NCBI GenBank assembly: GCA_033675265.1
Contig: JAUJYZ010001267.1
Location: forward strand, 186,001-250,000
DNA length: 64,000 nt
Direction: 5' to 3'
Source of the DNA: Actinostola sp. cb2023
Lineage: Eukaryota > Cnidaria > Anthozoa > Actiniaria > Actinostolidae
This document shows, piece by piece, positions 1-11,641 of the stretch. Positions within the stretch are counted from its first letter, which is position 1; each line of letters begins with the position of its first letter. The position numbers and the translations under genes were made by a program. Under the pieces are notes generated by a model. The model did no database searches. It saw only the letters and a program-made list of their open reading frames with translations, and was not told the origin of the DNA.

Positions 1-1289
1 TCCAATTAGCCATTAGATCAGATTGGATAAGGGTCGAGACGAAAGTATGTGAATACATAAAGGTGGTCATAGTTGGAGCAACCAATTTATACATCAAAAT
101 TAAGTGTAATAGCCTTCAATGAGTTTGTGGTAACGATGCACCATTGTTGAAGTTGCATTTTACAGAGTTTTCAATACGTGTTAAAGGAATCAATGACAGA
201 CGAGGACCAGCTATCAACACAACTTTAATTGACTCAATTCAGCCTTGTGAACCAAAGCCTGAATGGTATGTCAATGATTCCTTTTACACATATTGAAAAC
301 TTTGTAAAATAATGCAGCTGCAACGATGGTACATGTACATCCTCCGGTTCTGCAAAATAGAAATGCCGGCAAAATTTAAGGGTGAATTTCCTGCAAGAAC
401 AAAGTACTAAGTGACTTGTGTTCAAAACCCAAATTTTACCATAATATAAATGCAGTTTGGTATTGGAACGACCTATAACCTATTGCCCACATGTGGACTG
501 ATGTCCTCAACAACCCTAATAAGTGTATATAAATTATTCAACATTCAAACATGACTATTAAGTGGCCACCTTTGGGGGGAAATGGGAAGTGGTCGCTTAA
601 TACTGGCATGGCATATATGGCCGCTTAATAGAGGCTGGTTGTTTAATATGTATTGTTTATCAAATGTCAATCATTAATATATTGGGTGCTTTATTTATTG
701 TTTATAGACGTTAGTTTCTACAACACTTTCTACTACACACACTATATTTATGTGGCACTGTAAGCTTATACTGGTACATTATATATGTTATAAAATTTAA
801 GAACAATTTTAATGCCTGAAATTAACTCTTTTATTATAAAATACAAATTGCTGTAGTACATTGTTATCACTTTTTCATGAAGAATCGATTGTTTGAATTT
901 TAATAAATAATATGTTCAAGAATAATGAACAATTATTCCCCGAAGTAGAGGTGAATAATTAATTGGTCTAATTAATTGTTATATCATTGTTTTGATAAGC
1001 CATTTCCAAAACTCGTGCTTCGTGTTTGATCAGGGATAATTCCAAACACCTCTATATCTCGGTGTTCACAACCCCTGACCAAACACTCGCAGTCGTTGAA
1101 ATACTACTAAAACCACAAGTTGAAAAAACGCGATCTTCTTATATAATGAGGTACATATGCATGTCATGGATTTCGTCCTTCTGATTGGACAAATTGCTCA
1201 TTAATTATATATGCATGAGTTTTTGAAAGTTTACTTGCACTGCATGTACAATTTAATTAACACATTTTCTCCTTTTCTAATGCCATTAA
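1..1289. other. AT-rich stretch with no supported gene
   Basis: No open frame here resembles a gene. The DNA is AT-rich. Around 560-640 it carries a 'GGCCGCTTAATAGAGG'-type motif, and a related GCGCTTATTCGAGG motif recurs near 5230-5380 and 33040-33110, so this is probably old MITE debris. Nothing else can be supported. Confidence 0.5.
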
Positions 1290-1292
1290 AAG

Positions 1293-1541
1293 GTTCATGT
1301 CTGGGCAGGCATTTCTGTAAGAGGAGCAACAAGTGTTGCTATTTGTAGTGTCATTATGGATAGCAACTTCTATCAGAAAATTTTGGAGAGGGATTTGTTG
1401 TTGCCCTATATCACAAGGGTTTATAAAGATGGCCATCGTATTCAACAAGACAACGACCCTAAGCATATGAGCCATTCAAAACGACATTGGATGGAAGAAA
1501 ATAATGTCAATCACTGGCCGACACCACCTGAGTCACCTGTA
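1293..1541 (+). pseudogene. Tc1/mariner transposase fragment
   Basis: The frame starting at 1293 reads VHVWAGISVRGATSVA, then IMDSNFY, then RIQQDNDPKH and ends near PPESP. These are hallmark blocks of Tc1-family DDE transposases: the VHVWAGIS block and the QQDNDPKH block that carries the second catalytic Asp. The N-terminal DNA-binding half and the C-terminal segment with the third acidic residue are missing, and an in-frame stop lies just upstream at 1287-1289. The fragment breaks off at CCT|GTATGT, which looks like a splice donor but may be a deletion edge. It is a dead remnant. Family assignment is from motif recognition only. Confidence 0.8.
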
Positions 1542-1889
1542 TGTATATATCATATATATGTCCTATTAGTATTTACCAAATCAGTGGATATATCACTGTG
1601 TACATTCATATGTAGGTATATGTAATATATTGATAATACTGTGTGTATGGTAATTGTTACTTTTTTGTATTTTCTAGGTGCTACTGAACGGAGATATTTG
1701 AAGAATATAGAAGATATTGTATTAAAGTCACTTCCACTTGAAAAAGTAGCAAACTACTATTCCAGTAGAGAAGCAACTGAACATTATGTCTTGGGAAAAA
1801 TAACATTTTGTGCAGAAATGAAAGAGGTATCATTTTGTGCAGAAATGAAAGGAGGTATCACATTTGTTAAAATTATTTATTGACAGACC

Positions 1890-2515
1890 TGCTGCCCTTT
1901 GTGTGTGCAGGGATGTGTGTGCAGCCGCATCTCATTATAATCATATTTCTCTAGTTGGTCTATCCAGCGGGAAGTCCTGGTGTATCTTGCACCTGAGTGC
2001 TTCAGTAAAATATGTTGCAGCCGCATCTCATTATTATAATCATATTTCTCTAGTTGGTCCATCCAGCGGGAAGTCCTGGTGTATCTTGCACCTGAGTGCT
2101 TCAGTGAAATATGTTGCAGCCGCATCTCATTATAATCATATTTCTCTAGTTGGCCCATCCAGCGGGAAGTCCTGGTGTATCTTGCACCTGAGTGCTTCAG
2201 TGAAATATGTTGCAGCCGCATCTCATTATAATCATATTTCTCTAGTTGGTCCATCCAGCGGGAAGTCCTGGTGTATCTTGCACCTGAGTGCTTCAGTGAA
2301 ATATGTTGCAGCCGCATCTCATTATAATCATATTTCTCTAGTTGGTCCATCCAGCGGGAAGTCCTCGTGTATCTTGCACCTGAGTGCTTCAGTGAAATAT
2401 GTTGCAGGGGCATCTCATTATTATAATCATATTTCTCTAGTTGGTCCATCCAGCGGGAAGTCCTGGTGTATCTTGCACCTGAGTGCTTCAGTGAAATATG
2501 TTGCAGCCGCATCTC
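1890..2515. repeat. Minisatellite, 96/99-bp unit, about 6.5 copies
   Basis: The unit runs from GCAGCCGCATCTCATTATAA through CCATCCAGCGGGAAGTCC to CAGTGAAATATGTT. Copies are 96 bp, or 99 bp where one extra TTA is present. Because the period is a multiple of three, both strands stay open over about 700 bp. The array sits inside gene A between two recognisable exons, so it is most likely intronic. Its open frames are probably a by-product of the period. Confidence 0.9.
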
Positions 2516-3145
2516 ATTATATATGTGTGGAAAGAAGGGGAAGATGGTTGATAAAAAGCTATCGATGTTTGTTGCAGAAACTCAGATCAATGCTTTCAAA
2601 GATGTAAGAGTTTGTTTATTTGTTAAAATAATATAAATATCATGTTTAACGTGTCAAGTGTTTATAGCAGTACTAGTGGGGACACGACTTTCAATACTCA
2701 TATTCACTTCTTACTACATTTCTCACTACATTCTATACATCCAACACTCATCTTACTAGTGTGGACATGACTCTCACACTCACTTCTTACTACATTCTAT
2801 ATTTATATACTTCTTGTTAGGTAACTGTGCTTAAATTTTCATTCTTATCTTGACTAGATATTTTGTAGATGGAAAGTTATTGCTGAAACTCTTAGAGATA
2901 GTGTATTTGCTGACGACCAAGAAGACGAAATTGATGTTTTTGATATTAAGGTACATATATGAGTTAGTACATGTACATGTACGTGCTCCATGACAGCTTC
3001 AATTACAATGTACTTTTGTTACCTTGCTCTCTGTGACAGTGTCACCCTGTTAACCTTATGTTACTTTGTCATCCTGTTACTTCTGATACTGATACATCCG
3101 TGAGAACAACCTATGCTGAGGGTATGTACCCTGTATAAATAAAGC

Positions 3146-3690
<545 letters not shown>

Positions 3691-4313
3691 TACCTTGCTA
3701 TCTCTATTTTTTTTTAAGTGCAAAGAATGGGGTTTCTGCCTGAGAGAAGTCTTTGGCCTTTGGCGATTATGGGCATTTCTCAGTGGAACATGGGAGCATG
3801 TTGCTTCGAAACTTTCGATCACTTAGACACTACAGCAATCAGGGATTTGAGGCGTCACATAAGCTTCAAAAGATGATGTATAGTAGAGCTACAAACCATC
3901 ATGGTAGTGGACCTGCCTCATCATGTAAGTTCATAAAACGTTTGGACAACATTGGTTAATAAGAACATTTCATGAAGTCATCACATAGGTCATTAAGACA
4001 TCATCATCATCTAGGGAAAAAAGGTTAGAAAACGCCTGATCGAAATCTGAATCATAGAAGTCTTAATACGAACAGAACGAAATACCAAAAAATGACTTCA
4101 TACCCATCCATTCTCCCCATCTCTTAGTTTCCAGATCTCATGCCTAAAGCTATTTGTTTTTGCTATAGATGCAGGCATTTGAATTGTTTCACTTAACCCA
4201 TGAAATATATACAGGCTATTAGACATTAGTAAAACTTATTTCAATTGTTCTTCTTTGTGTCTATTTGACTATTAAAATTGTTTCACGGATTAGTGCTAAT
4301 TAATGATATTAAT

Positions 4314-4456
4314 AGAGTGCAAACACTAAAACCATGAAACAGTACAAACTAGTTAGTGCTAAATAGCATCAATGAAACAATAGAAAACAATAGACATTGC
4401 ACTATCTAGTGCTAAACAAAGTTAGCACTGTTTCATGGTTTTAGTGTTTGCACTCT
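4314..4456. mobile_element. MITE with about 30-bp terminal inverted repeats
   Basis: The ends AGAGTGCAAACACTAAAACC and GGTTTTAGTGTTTGCACTCT are inverted copies extending about 30 bp into CATGAAACAGT. The 143-bp element lies in a gene A intron with TA at each edge. A diverged single end recurs near 4725-4775, and a related element is at 51191-51455. Confidence 0.8.
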
Positions 4457-4899
4457 AGCTCTAATAAAACAGCAGAAAACAAATATATTTTATAATGATC
4501 ACTAACACTATTGGTTAGTGTAGCCAACTTTTTCATGTGTTCTAAGAGCACTTGCAGACCATAAACCCTTGAAAAAGTCGTGATGTAAGTTCTAAATCGC
4601 ACCAATTGATACAATGCATTTTTCTACTTATCACTATATTTAACTATACATGTATAGTCAATATTTGCGTGGGTTTATTGTTTGAACCCTATTGTCTACA
4701 GTTTATTGTTGAACTAGTACTATAGTTAGCACTATTTGTTAACTGTTTCATGGTTTTGTCGTCTGCACTCCACACCCACTGTAGCTCTGAAAATTGTTAT
4801 ATTTTTTAACAGTGGAACAAATCCTTGTACATCATTATGCCACAAAGTTGCTCTTTCTATGACTGTGTTTTAGAAATGCCAAGGAAGCCATAAGAGAAG

Positions 4900-5476
4900 G
4901 TATTACTCGTATTGTAAAAAAGTGATAGATAGAGTGGTTTTCCTTTGCGTAACATCTATGTGATTTATGTGGCGTACCAAACTGTACATGTGAGTTCAGC
5001 GTCTGAATCAATTAGGACTAATACTCATGTCCATGAGCCGAACAGAAATCATAAATTAAAACTTGCCTCACAATTATTTATGAAATATCACTTTCTTAAT
5101 TTGGAATCCTTGAAATGAATAATAATAATGAATGAATGGCATCTGATGTAACAAGTTGTAACAAGTTGTGCTTCATTGACTTAAGAACGCACCACGGCGT
5201 TTATTAAATTTTGGGGGTTTTGGATGCAGCGCTTATTCGGGGCGTTAATTCGAGGGCAGTGTTTATTAACAAATCATTAACATATGTCAACAAAATAAAC
5301 GTGTTTAAATTTCCAAACTTCGATTAAGCGCATTCGGTGAAAAAATGCGGCGCTTATTCGAGGGCGGGAGGCGTTTAATCGGAGGCGGCGCTAAAACGAG
5401 TAAATACGGTATGGCTGATTAATCATGCCACGTGTCGGTATGAACTTGGCCTTAGTTTTTTATTCTTGTTTTGTAG
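4900..5476. other. Gene A intron with GCGCTTATTCGAGG repeat debris
   Basis: This is the intron between the exons ending at 4899 and starting at 5477. Around 5190-5420 it holds repeated GGCGCTTATTCGAGGG-like motifs ending in AAATACGGTA. The same motifs appear at 33030-33150, so this is MITE debris. No gene is seen. Confidence 0.5.
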
Positions 5477-5869
5477 AAAAAAGGTTGCACTTTAGAGGAT
5501 GTGGTTGGGCGTCAACACAGAAAATCAGCCATTGGCCGTCTGATCACAAACAATGGGTTTTAGCAATGGACAGTCTATTCACTATCATGTTCACTGGCGA
5601 CCACTTGGAGTATGTCTACAACGATAAGAAGAATTGTGTAGTGTCTGCTGACTTTCGCCCAAAATTCATTTACAAGCATGATCAATGGGAGAATCTATAC
5701 TCCATAATGCAGAAAGAATCCCACAGAAAGCAAAATACAACACCGTTATCGAGGAAAACAAATCAAAAGAAGAACCGCATTCAAACAAAACGAAAAAACC
5801 CCAGAAAAACCTTGTTCCGTTCAACGCGATATACGAAACGACATTCAACCTCTTCAGCTACAGCAAGTA

Positions 5870-6275
5870 ATAGTTTCCAGTCAAGTACTAAGGCTTCGAC
5901 CTCAGATAACAGTAACAGTTTCCAGTCAAGTACTAAGGCTTCAACCTCAGATAACAGTAACAGTTTCCAGTCAAGTTCTAAGGCTTCAACCTCAGATAAC
6001 AGTAACAGTTTCCAGTCAAGTACTAAGGCTTCGACCTCAGATAACAGTAACAGTTTCCAGTCTTCGACCTCAGATAACAGTAACAGTTTCCAGTCAAGTA
6101 CTAAGGCTTCGACCTCAGATAACAGTAACAGTTTCCAGTCAAGTACTCCCACTTCAACCTCAGATAACAGTAACAGTTTCCAGTCAAGTACTAAGGCTTC
6201 GACCTCAGATAACAGTAACAGTTTCCAGTCAAGTACTAAGGCTTCAACTTCAGATAACAGTAACAGTTTCCAGTC
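5870..6275 (+). repeat. 45-bp coding repeat array in gene A, first block
   Basis: About nine units of roughly 45 bp encode SNSFQSSTKASTSDN. Variants replace the TKA segment with TPT, and one unit is shortened. The frame is maintained throughout, giving a Ser/Thr/Asn/Gln-rich region between the conserved GCGW segment and the protease domain. It occupies the same relative position as the Pro/Lys/Thr repeat of gene B. Confidence 0.9.
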
Positions 6276-6821
6276 AATTATCATCCCCAATATTTGTTTC
6301 AACCAATCACAATCGAGAATTCTACCGTATCAAGACACTCTACTGTCCTGATATTCTACGGTATCAGGACACTACTGTCCTGATATCATATATCACGGAC
6401 AGTTGGTTAAAATGTGGTTCTAAATAAGAAACCATTGTATTTTTATATTACTTCTGGTCATTTTAAGGGAAAATATGTTTCATTCAAAAGATAAATAAAC
6501 TTTTTGAACAAAACTGCGAACGATTGAACTTTTCCCGGGACCCTTTTCCCGCCACTTCTCAAACTCACGGACGCGTGCCGACAATATGCTAATAAGTTTG
6601 TATTTTGAAAAGATCGTCCTCGATGTTTTTAGTGAAATTCTTTCATTTCGGCGAAAAGAGTGGGATGATAAATAAATAATCGGTCAATTTTGGTTCGATT
6701 CGGCGAAATATCAGAACTCGTTAGGTCTTGCCATGGGTATTTTGGCTCGACGAACCATGGCTCGACCTAACTCGCCCTGATATTTCGCCGAATCGAACCA
6801 AAATTGCCCGATTATATATAA
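6276..6821. mobile_element. Insertion that splits the gene A repeat array; contains a large hairpin
   Basis: The 45-bp array stops at 6275 in mid-unit and resumes at about 6822 with AGTACTCCCACTTC, so the intervening 546 bp are an insertion. Within it, 6674-6726 and 6767-6817 are inverted arms (CGATTCGGCGAAATATCAG and its near complement). A second short palindrome containing ACTGTCCTGATAT lies near 6320-6395. No coding signal is seen. The element class and target duplication are unclear. Confidence 0.6.
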
Positions 6822-7372
6822 GTACTCCCACTTCAACCTCAGATAACAGTAACAGTTTTCAGTCAAGTACTAAGGCTTCGACCTCAGATAACAGTAACAG
6901 TTTCCAGTCAAGTACTCCCACTTCAACCTCAGATAACAGTAACAGTTTCCAGTCAAGTACTAAGGCTTCGACCTCAGATAACAGTAACAGTTTCCAGTCA
7001 AGTACTCCCACTTCAACCTCAGATAACAGTAACAGTTTCCAGTCAAGTACTAAGGCTTCGACCTCAGATAACAGTAACAGTTTCCAGTCAAGTACTCCCA
7101 CTTCAACCTCAGATAACAGTAACAGTTTCCAGTCAAGTACTAAGGCTTCGACCTCAGATAACAGTAACAGTTTCCAGTCAAGTACTCCCACTTCAACCTC
7201 AGATAACAGTAACAGTTTCCAGTCAAGTACTAAGGCTTCGACCTCAGATAACAGTAACAGTAACAGTTTCCAGTCAAGTACTAAGGCTTCGACCTCAGAT
7301 AACAGTAACAGTTTCCAGTCAAGTACTCCCACTTCAACCTCAGATAACAGTAACAGTTTCCAGTCAAGGACT
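6822..7372 (+). repeat. 45-bp coding repeat array in gene A, second block (90-bp higher order)
   Basis: Units alternate strictly between a STKAS form and a STPTS form, so the real period here is a 90-bp dimer. The copies are nearly identical, which points to recent dimer amplification. The frame continues into unique sequence at about 7373 (TPASSSNKSGRF). Confidence 0.9.
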
Positions 7373-8640
7373 CCCGCTTCATCCTCAAATAAAAGTGGAC
7401 GGTTTGTACCTAATGCAAGTAGCTGTTCTCAACCAACTACTTATGCACACTTGGGTAACTTTCACTCCTTTTCTAGAGGCGATATGGAAAACTGTGCTAT
7501 TCCTCCCGTTGACTGGACACTTAACCCTTCGTATGTGAAGATGGTAATGCTAACATGCTCAAGTGAGGTGACTGACGTAGGGTCTTTGCGCGTCCGCCCG
7601 CCTAGGTACACAGTTGATAGAGCAAGAGAGATTTATATAGAAAGTAGTAAAAATAAACTAAGAAAAGACGTCATTGATATCGATGAAGTAGAAAGTAATA
7701 ATTGTGTTGGTGTTAAGATTGGAAAACTTGGAGTTTTTACGAGAGAAGGTATAATCAACTTTGTGAAATTGCTGAAACTAAGATAGATATGAAATCAGAG
7801 AGAAAGTGGATGGTGGAAACTCAGGATGGCCTTTCTCAATATTCCAGTAACTTGATTTTAAACTATCTTAAAAACTTTCGTCCATGTCACATCTTATGTA
7901 AAGCAGGCAACGCAACTGTAACTGCTCGGGCACTTTCCTATCTGGCATTAGAGAGAGGTACATTGACGACACAGTGATAGATTTATTTCTAGCTCGCTAC
8001 CAAAGACAATCAAATCAATGTGTTTTGTGTCTTCCTGCACACGCATTAACGTGGATACAAACAAATAATGAAGAATTTACACGCAAGCGTCTCCATGAAG
8101 TTGTTAAAGACGTGAACACCACCTTCTTAAGGTTGATACTCATCCCTGTAAATTTATCTACGGCTCACTGGCTCATTGCTCTAAAAATGTTAATAAACGA
8201 ATGGCATTATTCGATGATGGTCTCCAGTGGAGTCCTCCTCCAATTTGGTACGTACATCGGATTATGAAAGTTTAGAATTCTGAATTCCCACAAGCAGCAT
8301 GTTTTAATCTAGAATAATGTGGAATAATGTTCGCAGTTATTCACGATTTAATATACTGGTTGGGATGCTAGGAAATTTTGAAAATGAACCCGGCAACAAA
8401 TAATTTTAACCCCTAAAAGGTACAACTGTCATACCGGCTGTCATATCTCGGGTATCTTATTTACTGACAAACACCCTAAATGGTACCGGCTTAGTTTCTT
8501 GTGGCCCATTTAGATTTGTGATACCAAATCGCGAATCTGGACCCCTAAAAGGTACGACGAGCATCCCAACCACTTTATATATGGGAGTCCCCCCCCCCCC
8601 CCACCCCCGGGATATAAGTATACCGCATACGATACAAATA

Positions 8641-9554
8641 TTAATTATGAGATATTACAGTCTTTGAGATATAAAAACGGATGGAGAGTTTTCCGTGCGG
8701 CGAAATGTTGTAGATATTGGGATACCATATAAATTCGACTTCTCGAGTAATTCTTCCTTCGCCGGGCGAGATAACTATTTCTGATACGCTGGTCGGGTGT
8801 TGTTGCAGGACGTTGGACGTTGTGAAACGCAAGCCTGCCCTTTGTTTTGCTGCAGCTATGGCGTCATCTGCACTTCTGAACACTTCTGGTTGTATCTCTT
8901 TACCATGACGTAAACTACTTTTACATTGAAGGACAACGCTACTTTGGTCGTCAAAAATGTCCCTAAAGATGTTCATGTCGAACACTTTATACGAGTAAGT
9001 GCGTGTGCGGTCGTGGAACATGGGCTGTTTGTAGTGCTTCACTTCCCGAACACGATGAATGCTTTCTTGTCCGACTTTGTTTAGCATATGTTCAAAGTAT
9101 GCCTTCGGGACTCTGAAATCTTCGATATGATGCCATCCAGCTGATGAAAAATAAGTTAAAACCCACCCATGATTATCGATCTTGAAAAATCAGCGATGAC
9201 AATCACGGTGCCGGAGCAGTCACATTGACAGTACTATAGTCAAATATAAATGAAGGGTTTTATATCACACAATAAATATAACACCAATCAGCTAATACTG
9301 AAGTTAGATTTACCTTTTGCTATGGGGTTGAGAGTTCCCTGGATTCTCTCGGCTGTTGTGGCCAGCTAATCCTTATATCCGTCTAAATTTGTCAATGTGG
9401 CTGATTGTGGTGTTTCCACAACGTTTCCATCCTCAAGAAAAGACCCTCCAGAAAACTCGATGGAAGTGTGGTACTTTTGGTGATGTTTTTTTAAAGCATG
9501 ATTTGTTCTGAAGCTCTTAACTGAACAGATATTGCATACAACCGGGAATGACAT
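8641..9554 (-). pseudogene. Minus-strand gene remnant: C2H2-like finger plus unknown domain
   Basis: The first segment (9554 down to about 9320) starts MSFPVVCNICSVKSFR and contains HHQKYH, a C2H2-like zinc finger. An in-frame stop at about 9367 (after LDGYKD) interrupts it before LATTAERIQGTLNPIAK and a GTAAAT donor. After an intron, an exon from 9140 to 8641 (AGWHHIEDFRVPKAYFEH onward) is open for about 165 codons to a natural stop. I do not recognise this second domain. The internal stop suggests decay, though a sequencing error cannot be excluded. It lies between genes A and B on the opposite strand. Confidence 0.45.
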
Positions 9555-10418
9555 CGTAAGTTTCTCTTAGTCAGGATCGGCAACCACATGGATAGCGGGA
9601 AACTGATGTCAATCAGCTGTTTGGAGCTGATTGACATTTGAGAGCGTCGGGTCAAAAGTCAGTTTATAACTGATCAAGCGCTGCTTTTTGAACATGCTAT
9701 TAAAATTCAGTTTTACAGTAACCGCGTCGTGACCGTCGCGTGGTGTAAATATAATTTTAATGTAAATATGTAGTTCTATGCTTGTGTATATATAAAAATA
9801 CGCTTGTAAACCAATAGACCTAATCGGAGGGGGGTGTAAGGGTTCGCGGTATTGCGTTATTTTTGGTGCGGTTTTGCGGTAATTTTTAATTTTAAACCTG
9901 TGTATTGCAGTTTTCAAAGAATGCGCGGTTTGCGGTGAAAATAGTGTATGCGGTGGATTCACTCGGATCTCAGGCCGAGGCAATTGTCCTATATGTCAGC
10001 GCTTCAGCTTTGATATTAACTGATTAGCGTGCTCTTGGGGGAGGGGGGAGACAGGCTATGAACCATAACAAGCCGCAAGCCCGGTTTTTTTTTTTTTGCG
10101 AACAGCGGGGAGACCTACGTTACCATGGCATTGACCACAGACCGGATATCATGTTAAGCTAATTATAGCGGATTAGTAGTCGCCAGATTGAGTGAGTACT
10201 GTGTGGTGTTGCTGGAAGTGCGAATTGTGTTAGAAATCTGTCTTCTCGTTCATTTGATCTAAACCAAAGAAAGTGTTTATGATGGGATCCAAATTAAATT
10301 GGATTATGCCGTATTTGGGAAGTAGAGATCTTTACGCGGTAAACTTGAACATTCTACACTTCTGCCTTGAACAAGATGTAAGCTCACGTAGTCTTGTCGC
10401 TAGCCGTGTTTGCGAGTT
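9555..10418. promoter_or_regulatory. Upstream region of gene B, with a perfect hairpin
   Basis: No exon is supported here. At 9609-9636 there is a perfect 11-bp inverted repeat (GTCAATCAGCT, loop, AGCTGATTGAC). The interval precedes the first open exon of gene B, so a promoter is expected here, but no core element can be singled out. G-rich and T-rich runs occur at 10038-10050 and 10086-10098. Confidence 0.3.
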
Positions 10419-11602
10419 ATGTTTATGCAAGTCATTTCTGAAAATCTGGCTGACGACAAGAAATGGTATGTCTTAAATACGAGCCTGGGTGGTATTCCTC
10501 CAAGAAAATTCTGCCAGAATGAGCTTTTTAACTTGTTTAAGGACGAAGTAAGATGTCTTCCCGCTCGAGAGTTACAAGTACATGTACAAAATGGCGGACA
10601 AACAGTGTCGTTGAAAAGGCATCCAGATGTAAATGTGTACGTTGGCTCAACGTTTGCCCTGATTGCTGGAAATATAAGAAGAAGAATTATCAGTGATTCA
10701 GTGTTGCTGAACACGGGCGTATTTTGCAAGATAAGAGATTGGATCAACAAGCAATCGCTCGACGAAGTAAGTGATTTAAACTCGAGCTCTGAGTCTTCGT
10801 CATCAAGATCTTCCACTTCCAGTCATGCAACAACTTCCGACTCTTCGTTTGAATCGGACGATCATTTAGTATCGACCCCTAAATTTGAAGACAAAAAGTG
10901 GAAGATATCTACAACTACAAGAAAGAGAAAATTGGCGCCAAATATTCCCCCGCCAATATTTACGTCCTCGCCAAGTACACCAACATACGTGAGCTCGAGC
11001 CCTAGCTCTTCGAGTTTCGAAGACATCGAAGACTCGAACTATGATCCATTGTATAAAAAGAGAAAAATAAGACACAAGGCAACTTCGCTAATTTCTCAAA
11101 TTAACGATATCTGCCATGAAAACAACGAGGAATTAAGCAACATAATAGCAAGATGTTGTCTTTTGGAACGCCGAAACACAGCCAAAACTGGCAAAAGCAA
11201 TGAAATGATGCAGGATATTTTTCTGAAAGTTGAAAAGGAAATCGGAATACATGAAGCTTTTGAAAAACTTATTCCTGATGATCTTTGGAAGAACAAAGTC
11301 CAACAAATGACCATCCCTGACTGGCAGCTCCTTCTATTGAAGCTAGAAGTGCCCATATCCGACGACAACTGGCAAACTATCTTAAATAGAACTCATCTTG
11401 GAAAAGGCGGGGTGAGTACATTGGTGTATAAGACTTATATAAATTATTAGCTTACAATCTTGGACAAGATGTGTTGACGCATTTCAAATTCAGTAATATT
11501 TTTTCATCGATACGCAATTAAAAGTTATTTTCTTTACATACATAGTAATTTAACACCCCCCGATCAAAGTTAATAGTAAGTGGCAGCACCGGTTGTTTGT
11601 GT

Positions 11603-11641
<39 letters not shown>

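Noticed and set aside
5781..7332. Minus-strand WKLLLLSEVEALVLD repeat frames
   Set aside because: They are antisense shadows of the gene A 45-bp repeat. The plus frame links conserved flanking domains.
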